DNA from: Chitinophaga eiseniae
Lineage (GTDB): Bacteria > Bacteroidota > Bacteroidia > Chitinophagales > Chitinophagaceae
Length of the DNA stretch: 64,000 bases
Reading direction: 5' to 3'
NCBI RefSeq assembly: GCF_012641265.1
Contig: NZ_JABAHZ010000005.1
Coordinates: forward strand, 372,001-436,000
Shown one piece after another: positions 59,376 to 64,000 of the stretch (its first letter is position 1; every line of letters starts with the position of its first letter). The notes below the pieces were generated by a model. That model made no database searches, was not told the origin of the DNA, and worked only from the letters and a program-made list of their open reading frames with translations. The translations under genes and the position numbers were made by a program.

Positions 59376-60137
59376 TTATGACAGCTTTTCTATAATAGCC
59401 ACAAAATCTGCTGCTATCAAAGAAGCGCCACCAATGAGGCCTCCATCTACATCGGCTTCGGCAAACAGCTCTGCTGCATTTCCTGGCTTAGCGCTGCCTC
59501 CGTACAAAATAGTCGTATGCAATGCTGCCTCCCGGCCAAATTTATTAGCAATCTGTGACCGGATAAAAGCATGCATATCCTGCGCCTGCGCCGCACTGGC
59601 GGTTAAACCTGTACCAATCGCCCAGATAGGCTCATATGCAATCACTACCTGCTTCAACTGCTCTACGGTCAGATGAAACAAACTTTCCTCCAGCTGCTTC
59701 GCTACAAAAGCATTCTGTGTTGCTGCCTGCCGTATTTCCAGCGGCTCGCCACAACAGAAAATAGGCTTTAATCCATTCGCCAGTGCCTGGTCAATCTTCT
59801 TTGCCAGCATCGCATTGCCCTCCTGGAAATATTCCCTTCTCTCGGAGTGACCCAGGATCACGTAATCCACGCCAATTGATTGCAGCATCTCGGCAGATAC
59901 TTCACCGGTATAAGCACCGGATTTTTCACTGTAACAGTTCTGCGCCGCCACGTAAAAACCAGGATAGTTCTTCAGCAAAGACTTCGCCTTCTGCAGATAA
60001 GGAAACGGCGTAGCTACTACTACTTCCTGCCCTTCTTTCAACCGGAGCCCAGCCTGCAGAATGTCGTTGATCAACTGCTCGCCCTGCGCCAGCGTAAGAT
60101 TCATTTTCCAGTTACCTGCAACAATTTTTTTTCTCAT
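59376..60137 (-). CDS. tpiA: Triosephosphate isomerase
   Basis: 253 residues. Canonical motifs: GNWKMN with the catalytic Lys, VILGHSERREYF with the catalytic His, AYEPIWAIGTGLTAS with the catalytic Glu, and the phosphate loop ILYGGSAKPGN. It interconverts dihydroxyacetone phosphate and glyceraldehyde-3-phosphate in glycolysis. It follows the GlmU-like gene by 13 bp and is closed by a terminator, so a two-gene operon. Confidence 0.99.
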   Translation of the reverse strand: MRKKIVAGNWKMNLTLAQGEQLINDILQAGLRLKEGQEVVVATPFPYLQKAKSLLKNYPGFYVAAQNCYSEKSGAYTGEVSAEMLQSIGVDYVILGHSERREYFQEGNAMLAKKIDQALANGLKPIFCCGEPLEIRQAATQNAFVAKQLEESLFHLTVEQLKQVVIAYEPIWAIGTGLTASAAQAQDMHAFIRSQIANKFGREAALHTTILYGGSAKPGNAAELFAEADVDGGLIGGASLIAADFVAIIEKLS

Positions 60138-60150
60138 AAATACTGTGATA

Positions 60151-61329
60151 TTAAGTTTTAAGGTCTTTCTGATAAATTAATTCATATACCGCCTCCAATA
60201 CACTACTATCTTTTGCTGTTAGCGTCTGTCCTTTCAAAGCCATCCATTTACCGGCGTCTTTAAGCGCCTCCGGCAAACGATACTGCCCTTCATCCCCCCA
60301 ACTGAAAGAAGGCACAAATTTGGCCGGGAAATGCCCCCCAAATACATTGCAGGACACTCCAATCACGGTACCGGTATTCAGCATGGTATTAATGCCACAG
60401 CGGCTATAATCTCCCATCAATACACCACATTTGGTACCCGCTGCCATAGGCCGTCCCAGACCCTCCATCCAAACATTCACAGCCGATACATTATTCTTCA
60501 GGTTGGAACACGATGTATTGGCGCCCAGGTTACACCATTCCCCAATCACTGCATCTCCCAGGTAACCATCATGCCCTTTATTGGAATAACCAAAGAACAC
60601 ACTATTTTTAATCTCCCCTCCGCCAGTACAATAAGGCCCCAGTGTGGTAGCCCCATACACCTTCGTTCCCATCTTCAATACCGCCCCCTCATTCATCGCC
60701 AAAGCCCCCCTGATCAAACACCCCTCCATCACCTGCGCATCCTTCCCGATATATATCGGCCCCGTAGCCGCATTCAGCACACTACATTCTACTGTAGCCC
60801 CGGGCTCCAGGAAAATGTCTGCAGGATGTATGATCTGATTGGTGGATGATATGGGAGCAGAGGTTCTGCCCGCCGTTAGCAGCTTAAAATCTGCCCTGAT
60901 TGCTTTGTCGTTGAGCGCAAAGATATCCCAAGGCTTATAAATTCCCAGTACTTCCCCTGGATAATTTTTACGATGACCATTGGCCAATGCCGGTACCTCC
61001 GCTCCCAATACCGCTTTCGCCAGCAAATGGTTGTCTTTATACAATTCCTGCTCCGGCTCCAATGCCTGGATCGCTGCCAGTAAATCAGCGTCCGGCAACA
61101 GGTGCCCACAGATTAAAATATCAATAGTATCGGGTAACTTATGCTGCAAGGGAAACTTATCCTGCAGGTGCGGTACGGTAAAATGGCTCACTCCTGTACC
61201 CAGCCAACGCTCCCATTTTTCCTGTATGGTAAGTATTCCTACTCTGCAGGTGGCAACGGGTCTTGTATGTGTAAAGGGGAATAACAGTTCACGTACGGGC
61301 GTGTCAATAAGAATGTAATTACGCTCCAT
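60151..61329 (-). CDS. GlmU-like protein with left-handed beta-helix; degenerate N-terminal domain
   Basis: 392 residues. The C-terminal half is hexapeptide repeat (IIHPADIFLEPGATVECSVLNAATGPIYIGKDAQVMEGCLIRG), as in sugar-phosphate acetyltransferases and nucleotidyl transferases. The N terminus (ILIDTPVRELLFPFTHTRPVATCRVG) lacks the GxGTRM pyrophosphorylase motif, so it is not a working GlmU uridylyltransferase. It belongs to the Bacteroidota GlmU-family group of unknown substrate. It is in an operon with tpiA. Confidence 0.88.
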   Translation of the reverse strand: MERNYILIDTPVRELLFPFTHTRPVATCRVGILTIQEKWERWLGTGVSHFTVPHLQDKFPLQHKLPDTIDILICGHLLPDADLLAAIQALEPEQELYKDNHLLAKAVLGAEVPALANGHRKNYPGEVLGIYKPWDIFALNDKAIRADFKLLTAGRTSAPISSTNQIIHPADIFLEPGATVECSVLNAATGPIYIGKDAQVMEGCLIRGALAMNEGAVLKMGTKVYGATTLGPYCTGGGEIKNSVFFGYSNKGHDGYLGDAVIGEWCNLGANTSCSNLKNNVSAVNVWMEGLGRPMAAGTKCGVLMGDYSRCGINTMLNTGTVIGVSCNVFGGHFPAKFVPSFSWGDEGQYRLPEALKDAGKWMALKGQTLTAKDSSVLEAVYELIYQKDLKT

Positions 61330-61342
61330 AGGGAACTAAAAT

Positions 61343-61374
61343 AAAAAATCCCATCGATAAGCCGATGGGATTTT
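61343..61374 (-). terminator. Terminator after the L31 gene
   Basis: Minus strand: perfect 12-bp stem (61363-61374 with 61345-61356), 6-nt loop, U run (A at 61343-61348). It separates rpmE from the GlmU-like gene. Confidence 0.9.
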
Positions 61375-61398
61375 CCTAAAAAATATTTTACTTAGCAA

Positions 61399-61650
61399 CT
61401 AAGCTTTCTTAGCGTAACGTTTGTTGAATTTATCAATACGTCCTGCGGTATCCACCAATACGTTCTTACCAGTATAGAAAGGGTGAGAAGTATTGGAAAT
61501 TTCCAACTTAATCAACGGATATTCGTTACCATCTTCCCACTTTGCAGTTTCTTTGGAAGGCGCGGTAGAACGGCTTAAAAAGCTATCTCCGTTTGACATA
61601 TCTTTAAATATCACAAATCTGTAACTTTCTGGATGGATTCCCTGTTTCAT
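61399..61650 (-). CDS. rpmE2: 50S ribosomal protein L31 type B
   Basis: 83 residues. MKQGIHPESYRFVIFKDMSNGDSFL and YPLIKLEISNTSHPFYTGKNVLVDTAGRIDKFNKRY are characteristic. The zinc-binding cysteines of type A are absent, as expected for type B. A consensus promoter precedes it. Confidence 0.98.
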   Translation of the reverse strand: MKQGIHPESYRFVIFKDMSNGDSFLSRSTAPSKETAKWEDGNEYPLIKLEISNTSHPFYTGKNVLVDTAGRIDKFNKRYAKKA

Positions 61651-61676
61651 ATCAAAATTATTGTAAATACAGGGTG

Positions 61677-61707
61677 CAAAGTTAACTAAATTTCTTTAAC
61701 ACCCAAA
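61677..61707 (-). promoter_or_regulatory. Promoter of the L31 gene
   Basis: Minus strand: TTTG (complement of 61704-61707), 19-nt spacer, TAACTTTG (complement of 61677-61684): exact Bacteroidota consensus, 27 nt before the ATG. Confidence 0.8.
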
Positions 61708-61723
61708 GATTATTATTAAAAAA

Positions 61724-62215
61724 TCAGGATTTCATATTTATATACTGCAACGGAATACCCAGGTTGGCTTCCCGGCACTTTTGTATAACATCCTGTAAAT
61801 CATCTATTTTCTTAGCTGTTACCCGTACAATATCATCCATAATGGCGGCCTGTACTTTCAAGCCAGAATCTTTAATCAGCTTCACAATCTTCTTGGCATC
61901 CTCCTGTTTGATCCCATTACGTACCATCACATCTTTCTTAAATACCTTCCCGCTCTGGTATGGCTCCTTACTCAGGTCATAAATACTAGCATCCAACCCC
62001 TGGCGCATAGTGCGGCTAACCAACACATCCAGTAACTGCCCCAGCTTCATATCACTCTCTACCTCTATATTGAGCGTCAGTTCTTTCTTATTCAATTCTA
62101 TCTCCACATGTGATCCTTTGAAATCATATCGGTTCGTGATCTCTTTCTTCACCGTGTTAATAGCGTTATCCAGGGTCTGTAAATCTACTTTGCTGACAAT
62201 ATCAAAGGACGGCAT
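61724..62215 (-). CDS. YajQ family nucleotide-binding protein
   Basis: 163 residues, the standard length. Starts MPSFDIVSKVDLQTLDNAINTVKKEI and has ELTLNIEVESDMKLGQLLDVL and KDSGLKVQAAIMDDIVRVT, matching the family throughout. YajQ proteins bind cyclic di-GMP or nucleic acid in some bacteria. A minus-strand TATATTTG box (62241-62248) lies 26 nt upstream. Confidence 0.97.
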   Translation of the reverse strand: MPSFDIVSKVDLQTLDNAINTVKKEITNRYDFKGSHVEIELNKKELTLNIEVESDMKLGQLLDVLVSRTMRQGLDASIYDLSKEPYQSGKVFKKDVMVRNGIKQEDAKKIVKLIKDSGLKVQAAIMDDIVRVTAKKIDDLQDVIQKCREANLGIPLQYINMKS

Positions 62216-62308
62216 AACTATAAATTTTATATTCGAACAGCAAATATAAAAAAGAAAAGGCAGGTAGAGAACTACCGGCCCGATATATACTCTAAATCTA
62301 ACTTGTTA

Positions 62309-63043
62309 TTAAATCTTACTGATATTACCCATACCGGATATCGATTTGGTAACGGAAGGATCTCCTTTATAGTGTACCTTCCCCATACCGGAAATGCCTA
62401 CATCCAGCTTTTTCTGAACAAACACTTCCGCTTTCCCGGTACCGGAAATATCAACCTGCGCATCATCAGTTGCCAGGTCCAATGCCCTGATATCGGCCGC
62501 ACCGGATATCCCATACTCAGCACGCTGAGAAGTACCGCTCAGCTTAATTTTACTGGCGCCGGATAGCCCCACCTTCAGCTTACGGGCATTGATATCCAGT
62601 TTGGCATCCGCCGCCCCGCTGAATCTCAGCTCCAGTAAATCGCTGTTCAGCGTACCCTTGCTGATAAATCCGCTGGCTCCACTGGCCGATAAAATGCCCA
62701 CCTTTTCTAAGGTCACATATACTGTAATATCTTTGGTCGGTTGAATATTATAGCCCTTTTTGGTATAAATCTGCAACTCCCCACCCGATATCTCTGTCTG
62801 GATATAAGGCAACAGGTTCTCTTCCGCAGCTATACGAACACTGTGGCCACTGCCCTGTTGTATAATCACTTTATAGGCACCCGAGGTACTGATATCTTTA
62901 AATGGAGCTGCGTTCCTGGATTCCTCCTTTACCTCACCATTCCCCCTGATCCGTTCATTCCGGTTACAGGAAAAGGAAACAAGTAAAGTAGCGGTCAACA
63001 ACAATGGTAATGCAAAGAGGAAATAATTGGCAAAACGTTTCAT
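62309..63043 (-). CDS. DUF2807 lipoprotein (GIN/auto-transporter head-like)
   Basis: 244 residues. Signal with lipobox SFSC (Cys26). The rest is a repeating beta-helix: FKDISTSGAYKVIIQQGSGHSVRIAAEENLLPYI, then ISASG/LSGAS/ISGTGK motifs in which SGA or SGT turns recur. It matches DUF2807. Such proteins are common in Bacteroidota envelopes; function unknown. It is 43 bp after the partial gene at the window end, in the same orientation, so likely co-transcribed. Confidence 0.92.
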   Translation of the reverse strand: MKRFANYFLFALPLLLTATLLVSFSCNRNERIRGNGEVKEESRNAAPFKDISTSGAYKVIIQQGSGHSVRIAAEENLLPYIQTEISGGELQIYTKKGYNIQPTKDITVYVTLEKVGILSASGASGFISKGTLNSDLLELRFSGAADAKLDINARKLKVGLSGASKIKLSGTSQRAEYGISGAADIRALDLATDDAQVDISGTGKAEVFVQKKLDVGISGMGKVHYKGDPSVTKSISGMGNISKI

Positions 63044-63086
63044 AGTGTAACTCTTTTATCAGGTTTTAGAATGGCGTTATAACAGG

Positions 63087-64000
63087 TTAGTAAGTATCTA
63101 ATTTAGCATCTGAGTTGGTGCCCCGTATTTTTATATAGGGAGATGATTCATTGGCCCCCCCTGCTTGCGCAGCGTAATCATGGTTCGCGTTTTTCTTGTT
63201 GGAAACAACATTCTTCAGTTCAAATCCGTCCACTTTTATATTGCCATACACCATGTTGGCAACGATAGAGAGCGGCTGGCGACGGGAAAAAGTCATCTTG
63301 ATATCAGAATAGGTAAGCTGGAAATCGCCTGATTTAAAACCAGTGCCTACCTTGCCTACTTTCACATCCCCATAGGTCATGTTCATATTAATAGCCTGTT
63401 GCAGTTCCTCCATACGTACATCGGAATAGGTGCATCTGCCGCTTGCCTGCTCTACATGATCTATCTTATAATTATCATAGTTGGCGGAGATCTTCAATTC
63501 ACCAACCCTGTCCACGGCATACTCACTGTAGTTGGAGCTGGTACTCAGGCTACCGAGCTGGTCGGCACGCACATTGGAATAGCTTCCTCTTACCTCTACT
63601 TTATCCGCTTTGCCGATTTTGCCTTTATCACAGTAATTGATCCGGAAACTCAGGTCTTCCGCTTCCCGGATATCAAACGTACAATAGTTCAATTCCATTA
63701 CCACCGGGAAACTAAACTTATCTGCTATCACATCTCCAAACTGGTTAGCAACCATCAGTTTTCTTAAACTCTCCGGGATATATACATCGTAATCGATATT
63801 TACATAATCCTTGGAGTCCATTTTACCCCCCCAGGAAAACCAGCCGGAGCTACTTTTACCAGGGTTGTAGGCAGTACGCATCGATACGCTGCTGTTACTC
63901 TGATCGGCGTCAATATCTACCATTTCTGCAATGGAACGCGCCTGTTCATCGTTCTTTCCAAAGCCCGTAATGGTAATAGTAGCTTTGATTTCGTTCTTGT
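63087..64000 (-). CDS. Beta-repeat envelope protein, DUF4097-like (5' end outside the window)
   Basis: The frame is open to the last base; at least 304 codons are present and the start lies beyond 64000. Internal ATG at 63923 is not the start, since the coding pattern (KNEIKATITITGFGKNDEQARSIAE) continues upstream of it. The sequence is a series of short beta repeats: VDIDADQSNSSVSM, VNIDYDVYIPESLRKLMVANQFGDV, VEVRGSYSNVRADQLGS, TYGDVKVGKVG, as in DUF4097-like adhesin or surface proteins. It is next to the DUF2807 lipoprotein. Such pairs often sit behind an anti-sigma factor, but that part is outside the window. Confidence 0.85.
   Translation of the reverse strand, partial: KNEIKATITITGFGKNDEQARSIAEMVDIDADQSNSSVSMRTAYNPGKSSSGWFSWGGKMDSKDYVNIDYDVYIPESLRKLMVANQFGDVIADKFSFPVVMELNYCTFDIREAEDLSFRINYCDKGKIGKADKVEVRGSYSNVRADQLGSLSTSSNYSEYAVDRVGELKISANYDNYKIDHVEQASGRCTYSDVRMEELQQAINMNMTYGDVKVGKVGTGFKSGDFQLTYSDIKMTFSRRQPLSIVANMVYGNIKVDGFELKNVVSNKKNANHDYAAQAGGANESSPYIKIRGTNSDAKLDTY

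Overview
The window looks like a chromosomal segment of a Bacteroidota bacterium, most likely a Chitinophaga-like member of the Chitinophagaceae. I infer this from the SusC/SusD pair with a hybrid two-component regulator, a TonB receptor paired with a DUF4249 lipoprotein, OstA/LptD-type genes with family-typical divergence, type B ribosomal protein L31, DUF2807 and GlmU-like proteins, and promoters that fit the Bacteroidota consensus TTTG-N19-21-TAnnTTTG. No insertion sequence, phage gene, CRISPR array or rRNA was seen. Most genes look like ordinary vertical gene content.

Layout. 1-2.0 kb: the 5' part of a propeller-type sensor (minus strand), then tRNA-Ser(TGA). 2.2-9.4 kb: an AraC regulator and a three-gene RND efflux operon (adaptor, AcrB-type pump, outer membrane channel), all minus. 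9.5-14.5 kb: a MutS2 without Smr domain, lipoprotein MsrA, an odd zinc-ribbon/L7-L12-like/membrane protein, and an Rrf2 regulator with a YgiD-type dioxygenase. 14.6-19.2 kb: a 1544-residue DUF4011-helicase-nuclease-DUF3320 protein. 19.4-21.6 kb: small uncharacterised genes and a DinB-like protein. 21.6-31.7 kb: a compact polysaccharide utilisation locus (HTCS, SusC, SusD, GH16 with ricin domain). 31.9-33.5 kb: tRNA-Arg(TCT), ung, plsC. 33.6-40.8 kb: envelope genes (LptD, amidase, MCE/MlaD, OstA-like). 40.9-47.7 kb: NhaA, a small outer membrane protein, the NAD(P)HX repair enzyme, membrane pyrophosphatase and a YwnB-like NAD(P)-binding protein. 47.7-53.4 kb: a PchR-like AraC regulator divergent from a tiny HMA-like gene, a TonB receptor with DUF4249 lipoprotein, and a sterol-desaturase-like hydroxylase. 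53.5-57.7 kb: a BlaI/BlaR-type pair with an unusual helical tail on the protease, and a C1 peptidase. 57.8-64 kb (minus): acylphosphatase, 2H-like protein, GlmU-like protein with TpiA, L31, YajQ, DUF2807 lipoprotein and a cut-off surface protein.

The most interesting regulatory signal is an 18-nt identical promoter-operator core, containing the palindrome CTGTAAT-N7-ATTACAG, in front of two genes 34 kb apart: the Rrf2 regulator (with its dioxygenase) and the YwnB-like oxidoreductase. It suggests a small regulon whose regulator lies in the window. Other readable control regions are twin BlaI-type palindromes around an exact consensus promoter, 15-bp direct repeats spaced 21 bp in front of the PchR-like gene, and C-rich repeats spaced 21 bp in front of susC. 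The best candidates for unusual protein biology are the helicase-nuclease (probable defence protein), the zinc-ribbon/L7-L12-like membrane protein, and the M56 protease with a 35-residue repeat tail. All functional statements come from reading motifs by eye; no database search was run.
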